Part shown: positions 45,660-55,501 of the stretch, one piece after another
Numbering within the stretch: position 1 is the stretch's first letter
Layout of the letters: each line of letters starts with the position of its first letter
From: Pseudomonas sp. FP2196
GTDB lineage: Bacteria > Pseudomonadota > Gammaproteobacteria > Pseudomonadales > Pseudomonadaceae
DNA length: 64,000 nt
Assembly (NCBI RefSeq): GCF_030687715.1
Contig: NZ_CP117445.1
Coordinates: forward strand, 61,001 to 125,000
Direction of reading: 5' to 3'
Program-made: the position numbers and the translations under genes
The notes under the pieces: model-generated
Told to the model about the DNA's origin: nothing
The model's input: only the letters and a program-made list of their open reading frames with translations
The model's database searches: none

Positions 45660-46091
45660 TCAGCTGACCAACGATGCCTCAAGAGTGATCTTGGCGTTCA
45701 GAACCTTGGACACCGGGCACCCTTCCTTGGCCTTGTTGCTCAGCTCTTCAAACTGCGCCTGAGTCGCCCCCGGAATTTTCGCCTTGAGGATCAGCTTCAC
45801 CGCAGTGATCGCAAACCCACCGTCCACTTGGTCGAGGGTCACTTCAGCATTCGTGTCAATGCTGTCGGCCTTCAGGCCGGCATCGCCGAGAATCATTGAA
45901 AACGCCATGGAGAAACAACCGGCATGGGCTGCGCCGATCAGTTCTTCCGGGTTGGTGCCCTTACCACCCTCGAAGCGGGCCTTGAAGCCGTAGGGGGCTT
46001 CTCTGAGGACGCCGGTCTCGGTGGAAATCGAGCCGATGCCGGTTTTCAGATCACCTGCCCAATGTGCGGATGCTTTCTTAACAATAGCCAT
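45660..46091 (-). CDS. osmC: OsmC-family peroxiredoxin
   Basis: This is an osmotically inducible hydroperoxide reductase preferring organic peroxides. The 143-residue protein has the family start (MAIVKKASAHWAGDLKTG). The two catalytic cysteines are in AAHAGCFSMAFS near residue 60 and EGCPVSKVL near 125. An AlgU-type promoter lies 62-89 bases upstream, matching the AlgU-dependence I recall for osmC in P. aeruginosa. The protein is cytoplasmic. Confidence 0.95.
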   Translation of the reverse strand: MAIVKKASAHWAGDLKTGIGSISTETGVLREAPYGFKARFEGGKGTNPEELIGAAHAGCFSMAFSMILGDAGLKADSIDTNAEVTLDQVDGGFAITAVKLILKAKIPGATQAQFEELSNKAKEGCPVSKVLNAKITLEASLVS

Positions 46092-46152
46092 GTCTGCCTC
46101 CTCAAGATCTGGTGCGGAACGCCGCGCCATCGTGGTTTTTGCTTGCAAGGCT

Positions 46153-46180
46153 TCTGAGGATAGACGCCGGAACAAAGTTC
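46153..46180 (-). promoter_or_regulatory. AlgU (sigma-22)-type promoter of osmC
   Basis: On the minus strand GAACTT (46180-46175), 17 bases, then TCAGA (46157-46153). It is an exact -35 match to the AlgU consensus, with the expected start about 55 bases before the osmC ATG. Confidence 0.8.
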
Positions 46181-46278
46181 AGCTCATCTGAATGGTTGAC
46201 TTTTTTAGTAGGAAATTTCGCCTGTGCTATTGAAATTCGGGTATATGCCCACATTGCACAAAACACGCTTATGGATTC

Positions 46279-46332
46279 GGCAGGTTTTCGTTCGCAAGAA
46301 AAACCTGCCTCCTCACTCGGAGAAGCAGGTTT
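46279..46332 (+). promoter_or_regulatory. Leader with two mutually exclusive hairpins over a start site
   Basis: GGCAGGTTTT (46279-46288) can pair with AAAACCTGCC (46300-46309). The same segment AAACCTGC (46301-46308) can instead pair with GCAGGTTT (46325-46332), which abuts the ATG at 46333. The second fold would also pair CTCC with the ribosome site GGAG (46319-46322), hiding it; the first would expose it. This is a candidate translational switch. Confidence 0.5.
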
Positions 46333-47334
46333 ATGAAGCAACTCTCGGACGTAAAATTTTCTACCCTCGATCTGGTTCCGGTGCGAGAAAACGGCAGCCC
46401 GGCGCAGTCTTTGCGCAATTCCCTGGACTTGGCGCAGCATGTCGAGAAATTAGGCTACACGCGGTTTTGGGTAGCTGAGCACCACAACATGGACGGCATC
46501 GCCAGTTCCGCGACCTCGGTGCTGCTGGGTTATCTGGCCGGTGGTACATCGACGATTCGCGTCGGTTCGGGCGGCGTCATGCTGCCCAACCACGCGCCGC
46601 TGGTGATCGCCGAGCAGTTCGGCACCCTTGAAAGCCTGTATCCGGGGCGGATCGATCTCGGTCTGGGCCGCGCGCCGGGTTCCGATCAAATGACCGCCCG
46701 AGCCCTGCGCCGTGAGCGTTCCGGTAGTGCCGACGATTTCCCTGAAGACGTTGCCGAACTGGCGCGCTTCCTTGGCCCGCGCACGCCGGATCAACGGGTG
46801 ATCGCGATGCCGGGCACCGGCACCCATGTGCCGATCTGGCTGCTCGGTTCCAGCCTGTTCAGTGCGCAACTGGCCGGTGAGCGCGGTTTGCCCTACGCCT
46901 TTGCCTCGCATTTCGCCCCGCGCTTCATGCACGAGGCGATCCGTGTCTATCGCAATCACTTCAAGCCGTCGGCGGTGCTGGACAAGCCGTACGTGATGCT
47001 CGGTGTGCCATTGGTGGCAGCCGATACCGACGAGCAGGCCGATTATCTGGCGACCTCGGTGTACCAGCGAATCCTCGCGCTGATGCGTGGGCAAAGCCTG
47101 GTGCAACGTCCGCCCGTGAAAACCATGGACGGCCTGTGGCTGCCCCATGAACGTGAGGCGGTAGGTGACTTCCTCGGTCTGGCGATGGTCGGCAGTCCAC
47201 AGAAGATCCGCGCCAAGCTGGAGGTGCTGGTCGAGCAGACCCAGGCGGATGAGTTGATCTTTACCTGTGACCTGTATGAGCACGCTGATCGCTTGCATTC
47301 GTACGAACTGCTGGCGCAGGTCATGAAGGGCTGA
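46333..47334 (+). CDS. Luciferase-like flavin-dependent oxidoreductase
   Basis: This 333-residue protein is of the bacterial luciferase-like monooxygenase fold (YhbW-like subgroup). Landmarks are [11 protein letters not shown] at the start, [19 protein letters not shown] near residue 40, [20 protein letters not shown] near 80 and the glycine-rich [13 protein letters not shown]. It should use FMNH2; no physiological substrate can be given. The ribosome site GGAG is ten bases from the ATG and lies inside a potential hairpin. A two-way terminator follows. Confidence 0.9.
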   Translation: MKQLSDVKFSTLDLVPVRENGSPAQSLRNSLDLAQHVEKLGYTRFWVAEHHNMDGIASSATSVLLGYLAGGTSTIRVGSGGVMLPNHAPLVIAEQFGTLESLYPGRIDLGLGRAPGSDQMTARALRRERSGSADDFPEDVAELARFLGPRTPDQRVIAMPGTGTHVPIWLLGSSLFSAQLAGERGLPYAFASHFAPRFMHEAIRVYRNHFKPSAVLDKPYVMLGVPLVAADTDEQADYLATSVYQRILALMRGQSLVQRPPVKTMDGLWLPHEREAVGDFLGLAMVGSPQKIRAKLEVLVEQTQADELIFTCDLYEHADRLHSYELLAQVMKG

Positions 47335-47363
47335 CTCGGCCCGTGGGGCATCATCGTGCATAA

Positions 47364-47391
47364 AAAAGCCGACGCATTCACGTCGGCTTTT
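47364..47391. terminator. Two-way intrinsic terminator
   Basis: AAAAGCCGACG (47364-47374) and CGTCGGCTTTT (47381-47391) form an 11-base stem between convergent genes, the luciferase-like oxidoreductase and the second DUF1161 gene. Confidence 0.9.
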
Positions 47392-47406
47392 GCATTTCAG
47401 GCGCGA

Positions 47407-47631
47407 TCAACCGCGCTTGTAGACGATTTCCTTGGTGCCACCTTCGCAGGTGCCAACGACCTCGCCACCAGCGGCTGCGCCCTTATCAACAATCTCCAGC
47501 GAATACCCGGAAACGCCCTTGGCATCCAGCTTCGCCGCAATCTCGCTTTTCAGCTCTTCACAAGGCTTGCCGGCAGCAAACGCACCACCCGCAAGGCTCA
47601 ACAAACCTACTGCCAATATGAACTTCTTCAT
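47407..47631 (-). CDS. DUF1161 periplasmic protein (second copy)
   Basis: This 74-residue protein has a signal peptide (MKKFILAVGLLSLAGGAFAA). The DUF1161 core contains PCEELKSEIAAKLDAKGVSG, YSLEIVDKG and VGTCEGGTKEIVYK. The ATG at 47631 has GGGAG eight bases upstream. It is paralogous to the gene at 45158, and both keep the two cysteines. The function is unknown. Confidence 0.85.
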   Translation of the reverse strand: MKKFILAVGLLSLAGGAFAAGKPCEELKSEIAAKLDAKGVSGYSLEIVDKGAAAGGEVVGTCEGGTKEIVYKRG

Positions 47632-47759
47632 CGGTCGCACTCCCTGGTCGGATTAATAAAGGCGGGCATCGGGTCATCCACCCGATGCGCTCACCCTGTA
47701 GCGCTTTGCCATTCCTATGGCACTCGGCCAGCGCGCAAGTTCAGAAGCGTAGACCAAAC

Positions 47760-47975
47760 TCAGCTACTGGCGATGCGAAACCCGACTTTCAAAGTCACTT
47801 GAAAGTGCGCCGCCTTGCCGTCCTTGATGTGGCCGCGGGTCTCGGTCACTTCAAACCATTCAAGGTGCTTGATGCTCTTGTTGGCTTCAGCCAACGCGTT
47901 GTTGATGGCGTCTTCGATGCTGGTGGCAGACGAACCGACCAGCTCGACTTTCTTGTACGTGTGATGGTCACTCAT
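47760..47975 (-). CDS. Dodecin (flavin-storage protein)
   Basis: This 71-residue protein assembles as a dodecamer that binds and protects flavins. Its length and motifs (YKKVELVGSSATSIEDAINNAL, KHLEWFEVTETRGHIKDG, FQVTLKVGFRI) fit the bacterial dodecin family. The Trp-containing LEWFEV strand stacks on flavin. It stands alone on the minus strand. Confidence 0.93.
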   Translation of the reverse strand: MSDHHTYKKVELVGSSATSIEDAINNALAEANKSIKHLEWFEVTETRGHIKDGKAAHFQVTLKVGFRIASS

Positions 47976-48131
47976 GGCGATCTCCTTGGCGTGTGGATTT
48001 GAGACTAGCAGTGAATTGCACTGTTGATTTCGGTGCTCCAGTGCAGGCGAAGTTCAGATTTTCTGCACTTTCTCAAACCGTTGAAGTCCCAACCAACACA
48101 CGCCACTCATCACCAATGCAGGAGAGCCACC

Positions 48132-48458
48132 ATGGCCAACACCTCTTTACGTAAAGCCTCATTGCAAAGCATGGAAGCGGAGATCGAGAGTCTGCTCAAG
48201 TCGTTGGAAGGCCTCAAAGACGATGCTTCCGACGAGTCGCGCAAAACCCTCAAGGCGCTGAAAAGCAATGCTGAAAGTGCGCTGAAACATTCGCGTCACC
48301 TGCTCAGCGATGCCTATGAAGAAGTCAAAGTGAAAACCCGTGAGACCGGGATCGCCACCCGCGATTACGCTCAGGAACATCCATGGACGACTGCCGGTGT
48401 GGCGGTCGGTGCACTGGGTCTGCTCGCGGCTTACTTGCTGTTCAAGCGCGGCGAATGA
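48132..48458 (+). CDS. DUF883 (ElaB/YqjD-like) membrane-anchored protein
   Basis: This 108-residue protein has a long amphipathic helix, probably coiled coil, over residues 10-75 and a C-terminal membrane anchor ([19 protein letters not shown]). It carries the GxxxG-like glycine pattern of the ElaB/YgaM/YqjD family. E. coli YqjD associates with ribosomes at the inner membrane in stationary phase; the role here is inferred. GGAGAG precedes the ATG. Its last 28 bases overlap the 3' end of trpI on the other strand. Confidence 0.88.
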   Translation: MANTSLRKASLQSMEAEIESLLKSLEGLKDDASDESRKTLKALKSNAESALKHSRHLLSDAYEEVKVKTRETGIATRDYAQEHPWTTAGVAVGALGLLAAYLLFKRGE

Positions 48459-49348
48459 TCGCTCTGGCGCAGTTCATTCTTGAGCCATTGCGCCAGTTGC
48501 CGGGCGCGCCCGTCTGCGGCGCGCTTGGGTAGCCACAATGCCAGTTGCGCCGGGGTTTCACAGAAGCCCCACGGCGCAACCAGGCGACCCGCCTTCAGAT
48601 CCTCGGTGACCAGTGGCTCTGGTGCGATTGCCACCCCGAGACCTGCAACCGCTGCTTCCAGCAAATAATACAAATGTTCAAAACCTTGTCCGAGCTTCAA
48701 CGCTTTGGCGTGGAGGTGGCTTTGTTGTGCCCAGCTTGGCCAGGCTTGCGGACGGGATGTCGTGTGCAAGAGCGGTTCGTTGAGTAACGCCTCGGCAGAC
48801 GCCGTTTGCAGGCGTTGATAGCCGCTGAACAGCGGGCTCAGCACTGGGCCGATGCGTTCGGCAGCCAATTCATACACCTGCATGTCCGCCGGCCATGGCG
48901 GTTCGGCAAACAGCAGCAGAGCATCCAGACCCGGACGCCTCGGATCGAGATCGCCTTCTCCTGCCGACAGGTGCAGGCGCAAATCCGGCAGATCAGCGTT
49001 CAGCCGACCCAGTCGCGGAATAAACCAGCGCGCCAGCAGACTCCCCGAGCAACCGAGCACGAACGGCGCATCGGCGGTGCTTTGCGTCAGCTCCGCACAA
49101 ACACTGCGCAACCGGTCAAACGCTTCGCCACTGGCATCGCGTAGTCGCACGCCGGCATCTGTGAGTTTCAAGCCGCGTCCATCCTTGACGAACAGACTGA
49201 CGCCAAGGTGTTCTTCCAGCACTTTCAGCTGTCGACTCACTGCGCCATGGGTGACGTGCAGCTGTTCGGCGGCCTGACTGACGCTGTTCAGCCGGGCAGT
49301 GGCTTCGAAGGCGCGCAGGGCATTCAGCGGGGGAAGGTCGTGGCTCAT
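48431..49348 (-). CDS. trpI: LysR-type regulator TrpI
   Basis: This is the activator of trpBA that responds to indoleglycerol phosphate in pseudomonads. The 305-residue protein has an N-terminal LysR helix-turn-helix ([36 protein letters not shown]) and a C-terminal sensor domain. It is divergent from trpB across a 114-base gap containing a LysR-like dyad. Its 3' end overlaps the convergent DUF883 gene. Confidence 0.93.
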   Translation of the reverse strand: MSHDLPPLNALRAFEATARLNSVSQAAEQLHVTHGAVSRQLKVLEEHLGVSLFVKDGRGLKLTDAGVRLRDASGEAFDRLRSVCAELTQSTADAPFVLGCSGSLLARWFIPRLGRLNADLPDLRLHLSAGEGDLDPRRPGLDALLLFAEPPWPADMQVYELAAERIGPVLSPLFSGYQRLQTASAEALLNEPLLHTTSRPQAWPSWAQQSHLHAKALKLGQGFEHLYYLLEAAVAGLGVAIAPEPLVTEDLKAGRLVAPWGFCETPAQLALWLPKRAADGRARQLAQWLKNELRQSDHSPRLNSK

Positions 49349-49353
49349 GGTAT

Positions 49354-49372
49354 CTGTGAGTTTTCCTGACAG
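49354..49372. promoter_or_regulatory. Candidate TrpI operator
   Basis: CTGTGAGTTTTCCTGACAG is an imperfect dyad with the T-N11-A spacing of LysR sites. It is six bases before the trpI ATG and about 90 bases before trpB, where it could serve trpBA activation and trpI autoregulation. Confidence 0.6.
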
Positions 49373-49417
49373 GTTGCGGCGATCTTATCGGTTTTCAGCT
49401 TAGAAGGTCAGGGGTAG

Positions 49418-50694
<1,277 letters not shown>

Positions 50695-50695
<1 letters not shown>

Positions 50696-51507
50696 TGAGC
50701 CGCCTGCAAACCCGTTTTGCCGAACTCAAACAACAGAATCGTGCCGCGCTGGTGACCTTCGTCACCGCCGGTGATCCGGACTACGACACTTCGCTGGCGA
50801 TCCTCAAGGGCTTGCCGAAGGCCGGTGCCGACGTGATTGAGCTGGGCATGCCGTTCACCGACCCGATGGCTGACGGCCCGGCGATTCAACTGGCCAACAT
50901 CCGGGCGCTGGGCGCCAAGCAGAATCTGGCGAAAACCCTGCAAATGGTTCGCGAATTCCGCGAGGACAACAGCGACACCCCGCTGGTGCTGATGGGTTAT
51001 TTCAACCCGATTCACAAGTTTGGCGTTGAGCGTTTCATCGCTGAAGCCAAAGACGCTGGCGTTGATGGCCTGATCGTCGTCGACATGCCGCCAGAGCACA
51101 ACGAAGAGCTCTGCGACCCGGCCCAGGCTGCCGGTCTGGATTTCATTCGCCTGACCACGCCGACCACCGACGACGCACGTCTGCCAAAGGTGCTCAACGG
51201 CAGTTCCGGTTTTGTTTACTACGTATCAGTGGCCGGTGTGACCGGTGCCGGTGCGGCGACGCTGGAGCATGTCGAAGAGGCAGTGACCCGTCTGCGCCGC
51301 CATACCGATCTGCCTATCAGCATCGGCTTCGGCATCCGTACACCGGAGCAAGCGGCGTCCATCGCACGCTTGGCCGACGGTGTGGTGGTGGGTTCGGCTC
51401 TGATCGATCACATTGCCAACGCCACTACGCCGGATCAAGCCATCGACGGCGTGTTGAGCCTGTGCTCGGCGCTATCCGAAGGCGTGCGTAAGGCCCGCGT
51501 CAGCTGA
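50695..51507 (+). CDS. trpA: Tryptophan synthase alpha chain
   Basis: It cleaves indoleglycerol phosphate to indole, which is channelled to TrpB. The 270-residue TIM barrel has the catalytic Glu in [16 protein letters not shown] (with the following Asp) near residue 50, and phosphate-binding [11 protein letters not shown] and VVGSALI near the end. It is translationally coupled to trpB, and a strong terminator follows about 60 bases after the stop. Confidence 0.97.
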
Positions 51508-51569
51508 AGGTAAAGTTCCTGATACAGAGGAATTAGCACCTCGCGACACAGACTAAATGAGCAAGATCG

Positions 51570-51602
51570 AGGGCTTCAGGACTACGTTCTGAAGCCCTTT
51601 TT
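51570..51602 (+). terminator. Intrinsic terminator of trpBA
   Basis: AGGGCTTCAG (51570-51579) and CTGAAGCCCT (51589-51598) form a perfect ten-base stem followed by T residues. Confidence 0.93.
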
Positions 51603-51629
51603 GCTGTCAGTGCAGTGAGGAAAGACCGA

Positions 51630-52085
51630 ATGAAAATGCCGAAACGTCTGATTGCCGGATTGGGTGTACTGATGATCAGCGCGACTCCGCTGCTGGCCAG
51701 TGCCGATCAGCGCGATGATCATGACCGCGGCGGCCCGCAACAGGGCCACTACGATAACCGTGGGGACAATCGCGGTGACGACCACCGTGGCCCGCAGAAC
51801 GACCACCGTGGTGGTCCGCCACCGCGCGACTTCGGCCCGGTGCGCCAGACCATTCGCGACAATCACGGCTACTTCGTGCGCGGAGCACCGCCACCGCCGG
51901 GCATCCATCTTGAACGTGGCCGGCCATTGCCGCACGGTTATTACGGTGAGCGCCTGGATGGTCGTGCGTTAGGTCGTTTGCCGGTCTATCCGGGTTACGA
52001 ATGGCGCCGGGCCGGGGGCGACATCGTGCTGATCGCGGTGGGTACCGGGATCGTTTATGAAATTCTGGATGGGGTTTTGTACTGA
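51630..52085 (+). CDS. RcnB-family periplasmic protein
   Basis: This 151-residue protein has a signal peptide (cleaved near LASA-DQ). A low-complexity Asp/Arg/His/Gly-rich linker follows (residues 25-65). The folded RcnB-like end has the motifs VRQTIRDNHGYFVRGAPPP, LPHGYYGERLDGR, PGYEWRRAGGDIVLI and GIVYEILDGVLY. E. coli RcnB affects nickel and cobalt homeostasis; metal involvement here is only suggested by His/Asp richness. AGG lies nine bases before the ATG. Confidence 0.85.
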   Translation: MKMPKRLIAGLGVLMISATPLLASADQRDDHDRGGPQQGHYDNRGDNRGDDHRGPQNDHRGGPPPRDFGPVRQTIRDNHGYFVRGAPPPPGIHLERGRPLPHGYYGERLDGRALGRLPVYPGYEWRRAGGDIVLIAVGTGIVYEILDGVLY

Positions 52086-52097
52086 TTCACAGCCTAT

Positions 52098-52129
52098 AAA
52101 AAAGATCGCAGCCCAGGCTGCGATCTTTC
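52098..52129. terminator. Two-way intrinsic terminator
   Basis: AAAGATCGCAGCC and GGCTGCGATCTTT form a 13-base stem with a two-base loop between convergent genes. It reuses the outer arm of the family A repeats (GATCGCAGCC) and may be a degenerate copy. Confidence 0.85.
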
Positions 52130-52132
52130 GTT

Positions 52133-54094
52133 TCAGGGCAACTCCAGCCCGCCCGAGGCTTTGTGCAGTTTGCGCAAATGCTCGCCAATCTGTTTCACGT
52201 TGGTCTCACTGGCGGCAATCTCGGCAGCGCGCTTGGGCTCCAGTAGCTTACGCACCTCCGTGTCCAGATCGCCGGACAGTGCCAACAGCTTTTTCTGCCG
52301 TTGGCTGCTTTCCGCTTCCAGTCGGCTGAATTCGCTCGGTTGCGGCAAACCGTAACCCTTGGAATCAAGCAGTTCAGCTGGACGACTGAGGAAGCCGCTG
52401 TTGGCGAGGATTTCCTGCAAGGTCGCGTTGGCCTTGTCCATCCCGCCGTTTTCCAGCTCGCGTGCACCGAGGTAACGCTGCTTGACCTCATCCTGTGCCA
52501 GCAGCAACTGTCGGCGATAACTCGCTTGCTCGAGCAGCAACAGTGCAGCGCTAGTGCGCAGGTCGGCACGGTCGAACCATTCACGGCGTTGTTCGGCGGT
52601 CAACGAAAGCCATTCTTCAACAGTGTTCTGTTTGATCGGCAATTGCTTCTTCAATACGTCGAACATCGCCTGATAGCGATCGCGGAAGGAGTCGAATCGA
52701 TAACCCAGACGCAGCGCCTCTTTCGGATCATCCAGCACGCTGGTATCAGCCAGCCCCCGGCCCTTGAGCACTTCCAGCAATCCGTTGGGCATGATGCTGT
52801 CCAGGCCGGTGAGCTGGGCGTTGTTGCTGCCGCTACGCAACAGTTTCAGGCCTTCCACCGCGCAGTTGTTGGACAGGAAGAAGTAGTTGCCGTCGTAGCT
52901 CCAATGCATCTCGGCGGCGTGTTCGACCACGCCTTCGATCTCGCTGCGTGACAGGTTCAGCGGCACCGAGGCGAGGCTGCGCAGTTCGGTCTTGGTGTAT
53001 TCGTCGATCACTTGGGCCAACGGCAGGACGAACAGTCGCGACGGGTATTTTCCGACCAATCCGTCCCAACTCGACAACTGCACATCACCCACGAAGGCGC
53101 GATACGACAGCACCAGATGCTGATCCAGATCGAGCCGGCAATCCGGGCCGCGCGGCCGACCGGGTGCGCAGATCACCAGACGCAACATGCTGTGGCCCCA
53201 ACGACTGACCCAGTTCTGATTGGCCTCGGCCAGCAAGTAATCTACGGCGTAGACACGTTCGGGATCGACTTGGCCCAACGGCTGTTTGGCGAAGTCGTTG
53301 CCGGCATTGAGGAAGGCGAACGTCTTGCTGCAAGTGTCCTTGGCTGACGGCGCCCAGCCGAAGTGCTCCTTGTAATACTGATACAGCGCCGGACGCCGGC
53401 AGGCGTAGCTCGGGTCGAGGAGGAAATACTCCATGTTGACCGCGACAAACTCTTTCGGGCTGGAGATCTCGTACAGATCCGGGCTACGGGCGATCTGCCG
53501 GTTGTGTTGCTCACGCTCGCCACGACGGCCGACGTATTGCTGCCAACCGGCGAGGTCGAGCAGACGCGGATCATCGCTGAGGGTAAAGCGGCGGCCGTTC
53601 TGGCCGCGGCATTCATCGGGGATGCCGATCAGCCCGGCGCTGTTGAAACGCCGGGTGCAACGCTGGATCAGCGTGCGTTCGGCACTCGGCCACAAACGCG
53701 CGCGGTCATAAATGTGGGTGATTTCGTGCAGCACCGTGGCGAGCAGTTCCTGACGCACAGTGCCGTGGGGGCGATTGGTTTTTTCTTTGGCCGCGCTGCC
53801 ATCGGTGAGACTGGCGAGCAATTTGCGGTTCAGATCAAGTTCAGCGACCAGCGTGGCCTGGCCATAGGCATTGCCGGGCATATCATCGGTCCAGCCGACA
53901 TCGATGCGCCGATCCAGCCGCTCGATGAAGCTCGGCGGCAATGCCTGCATGGCTTCATCGATCAGCGCCTGACTGGCCTGTTGTTGGGCGGGCGTCAGAC
54001 CGTCGGTCTTGAGCCGTAATTGCAGGCCGGCGTGGGCGTTGTTGCCAAGCAGCAACAACGCCCCGGCCAGTAGCCAGGCGCCGAGTGACTTCAC
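52133..54094 (-). CDS. DUF4105 exported protein with HExxH motif
   Basis: This 653-residue protein starts at a GTG (GTGA overlap with the DUF2388 gene) with a signal peptide ending NNAHA. Residues 120-145 contain LLATVLHEITHIYDRARLW, a zinc-metallopeptidase-like HExxH motif. The central region (residues 290-420) matches the DUF4105 domain (WVSRWGHSMLRLVICAPG, YFFLSNNCAVEGLKLL). In NlpC/P60-like folds, motifs of this kind bear Cys and His catalytic residues. The C-terminus is a long charged helical part. Its function is unknown; an envelope hydrolase is a reasonable guess. Confidence 0.8.
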   Translation of the reverse strand: MKSLGAWLLAGALLLLGNNAHAGLQLRLKTDGLTPAQQQASQALIDEAMQALPPSFIERLDRRIDVGWTDDMPGNAYGQATLVAELDLNRKLLASLTDGSAAKEKTNRPHGTVRQELLATVLHEITHIYDRARLWPSAERTLIQRCTRRFNSAGLIGIPDECRGQNGRRFTLSDDPRLLDLAGWQQYVGRRGEREQHNRQIARSPDLYEISSPKEFVAVNMEYFLLDPSYACRRPALYQYYKEHFGWAPSAKDTCSKTFAFLNAGNDFAKQPLGQVDPERVYAVDYLLAEANQNWVSRWGHSMLRLVICAPGRPRGPDCRLDLDQHLVLSYRAFVGDVQLSSWDGLVGKYPSRLFVLPLAQVIDEYTKTELRSLASVPLNLSRSEIEGVVEHAAEMHWSYDGNYFFLSNNCAVEGLKLLRSGSNNAQLTGLDSIMPNGLLEVLKGRGLADTSVLDDPKEALRLGYRFDSFRDRYQAMFDVLKKQLPIKQNTVEEWLSLTAEQRREWFDRADLRTSAALLLLEQASYRRQLLLAQDEVKQRYLGARELENGGMDKANATLQEILANSGFLSRPAELLDSKGYGLPQPSEFSRLEAESSQRQKKLLALSGDLDTEVRKLLEPKRAAEIAASETNVKQIGEHLRKLHKASGGLELP

Positions 54095-54411
54095 AGTGCG
54101 AGGATGGCTTCGGCGAGTACCTGATCACTGGCGTCACGCGCTTCCGGCACGCGTGTACGCAAGGTGTTGAGCGCGGCTTCCAGATGCGCGCCACGGATAT
54201 CACCGTTGCTGGCAACGAAACTGGCGGCGTCGTCGTGGGCTTCGCGGATGATTTTCGAGTCGCGAATCGATGTGGTGGTGTCGGAGGTGAAATCGATAGT
54301 GCGCTGGGAGGCACGAACGATGATGTTACTGGTGGCTACCAGGGTGTGCGCCTGGGCCACGTCGGCCAACAAAAACAGGCCAAGGGCGGCAGCAATCAGC
54401 GGGCTACGCAT
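54091..54411 (-). CDS. DUF2388 periplasmic protein, copy 1
   Basis: This 106-residue protein has a signal peptide (MRSPLIAAALGLFLLADVAQA). The DUF2388 core is DDAASFVASNGDIRGAHLEAAL followed by SDQVLAEAILAL. Its TGA overlaps the GTG of the DUF4105 gene, so the two are translationally coupled. It is one of three tandem paralogues. The function is unknown. Confidence 0.85.
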   Translation of the reverse strand: MRSPLIAAALGLFLLADVAQAHTLVATSNIIVRASQRTIDFTSDTTTSIRDSKIIREAHDDAASFVASNGDIRGAHLEAALNTLRTRVPEARDASDQVLAEAILAL

Positions 54412-54438
54412 GGAACGACTCCGGAAGGACAAAGATAG

Positions 54439-54747
54439 CTATTGGACGAGAATTGCTTGCGCCAGTTCAAGGTCGCTTACATGAAGTTTCGGCCGGGTTT
54501 TACGCAGGTAGTGCAGCGCGGATTCCAGTCGAGCGCCTCGCAGTTCTCCGTCACTGGCAACAAACACTGCCGCATCATCGTGAGCGGCGAGCAGCAGTTT
54601 ACGGTCGAAAGGCGCGGAAGACACCATGCCGGTCGCCCAAACGCTGACGACGGTGTTCTGTGTCGACATATCGAAGGCATCGACCGACGTCGTCCAGCAG
54701 GCAGTTAACAATACAGATGGGAAAAGCAGATTTTGAAGAAAACGCAT
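54439..54747 (-). CDS. DUF2388 periplasmic protein, copy 2
   Basis: This 102-residue protein has an N-terminal signal (LLFPSVLLTACWTTSVDA; a cysteine is present, but no standard lipobox). The core is DDAAVFVASDGELRGARLESAL followed by LELAQAILVQ. It is the most diverged of the three tandem copies. It lies 27 bases before copy 1 on the same strand. The function is unknown. Confidence 0.83.
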   Translation of the reverse strand: MRFLQNLLFPSVLLTACWTTSVDAFDMSTQNTVVSVWATGMVSSAPFDRKLLLAAHDDAAVFVASDGELRGARLESALHYLRKTRPKLHVSDLELAQAILVQ

Positions 54748-54854
54748 GGGACTCGGTAACGGTTGGCGAGCCGCAAGGCTAGCGCAATGCCTGTTCTAGA
54801 GCCAGCGTCGAAACATCGGGACACGACCGGTGTGTCCCGCGATACCGCGATCGC

Positions 54855-55172
54855 TTAGATCGTCAGAATGGCCTGAGCCAACTGAGCATCGGTAGCTTGC
54901 AACTGTGGCGCCTGACGACGGATGTGATCCAGTGCGCTTTCCAGTTTCACACCACGAATATCGCCTTGGCTGGCGACGAAGCTGGCAGCGTCGTCACGGG
55001 CAGCAAGCACAATTTTGTCGTCACGGAAGGACGAAGTAACGTCGGAAGTGGCATCGGACGAGGACTTCAGGGCACCGACGACAGCGTCGGTAGTCACGAT
55101 GAAACTGGTGGCGCTGGCGTTGGCAGCCACGGCCAGCAGGGCGGCAGCGCTGAGCAGACGAAGACGGGACAT
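54855..55172 (-). CDS. DUF2388 periplasmic protein, copy 3
   Basis: This 105-residue protein has a signal peptide (cleaved near NASA-TS). The core is RDDAASFVASQGDIRGVKLESAL followed by DAQLAQAILTI. The ATG at 55172 has GGAG about seven bases upstream. It is first in the run of three; the 107-base gap to copy 2 leaves open a separate promoter. The function is unknown. Confidence 0.85.
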   Translation of the reverse strand: MSRLRLLSAAALLAVAANASATSFIVTTDAVVGALKSSSDATSDVTSSFRDDKIVLAARDDAASFVASQGDIRGVKLESALDHIRRQAPQLQATDAQLAQAILTI

Positions 55173-55501
55173 GGTGGAACTCCTGTGGATGAACCGAGTT
55201 GAGAGGTGGCCCGGTATCTGAGGAGTCAGACGCCAGTTGCACAGCATTCGCCACGTTCTACGTTGATATTAGGCCGGGTGGTGCGAACGAGGAAAGCGTT
55301 GTGACGAATGACGTGTTCATGAACAGACTTGAGTGGCGCGTTAAAATTGTACTGGTTGATTTTTGTTTCTATCTGACTGTACTTGTTTGGGTTTTCACGG
55401 CCCTGAAACGACAAAACCCGTCGCGGTTTCCCGCGACGGGTTTTGTTTGTTCAATTCGGGTTGCTGGCGGAGGGCCTGACGACCAGAGCCAGCGACGCTA
55501 C
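55173..55501. other. Intergenic region upstream of the DUF2388 run
   Basis: 329 bases without a gene. It holds the terminator of the DUF1127 gene (55411-55446) and must contain the promoter for DUF2388 copy 3; a TACAAT element on the minus strand near 55349 could be its -10 box. Otherwise nothing distinct was seen. Confidence 0.4.
55411..55446. terminator. Two-way intrinsic terminator after the DUF1127 gene
   Basis: ACAAAACCCGTCGCGG (55411-55426) and CCGCGACGGGTTTTGT (55431-55446) form a perfect 16-base stem around a four-base loop, with T-runs on both strands. Confidence 0.92.

Noticed and set aside
48028..48055. GAACTT-N17-CGAAA on the minus strand before dodecin as an AlgU promoter
   Set aside because: The -35 and spacing are right, but the -10 departs from TCTGA/TCAAA at its first two positions; too weak to list as a feature.
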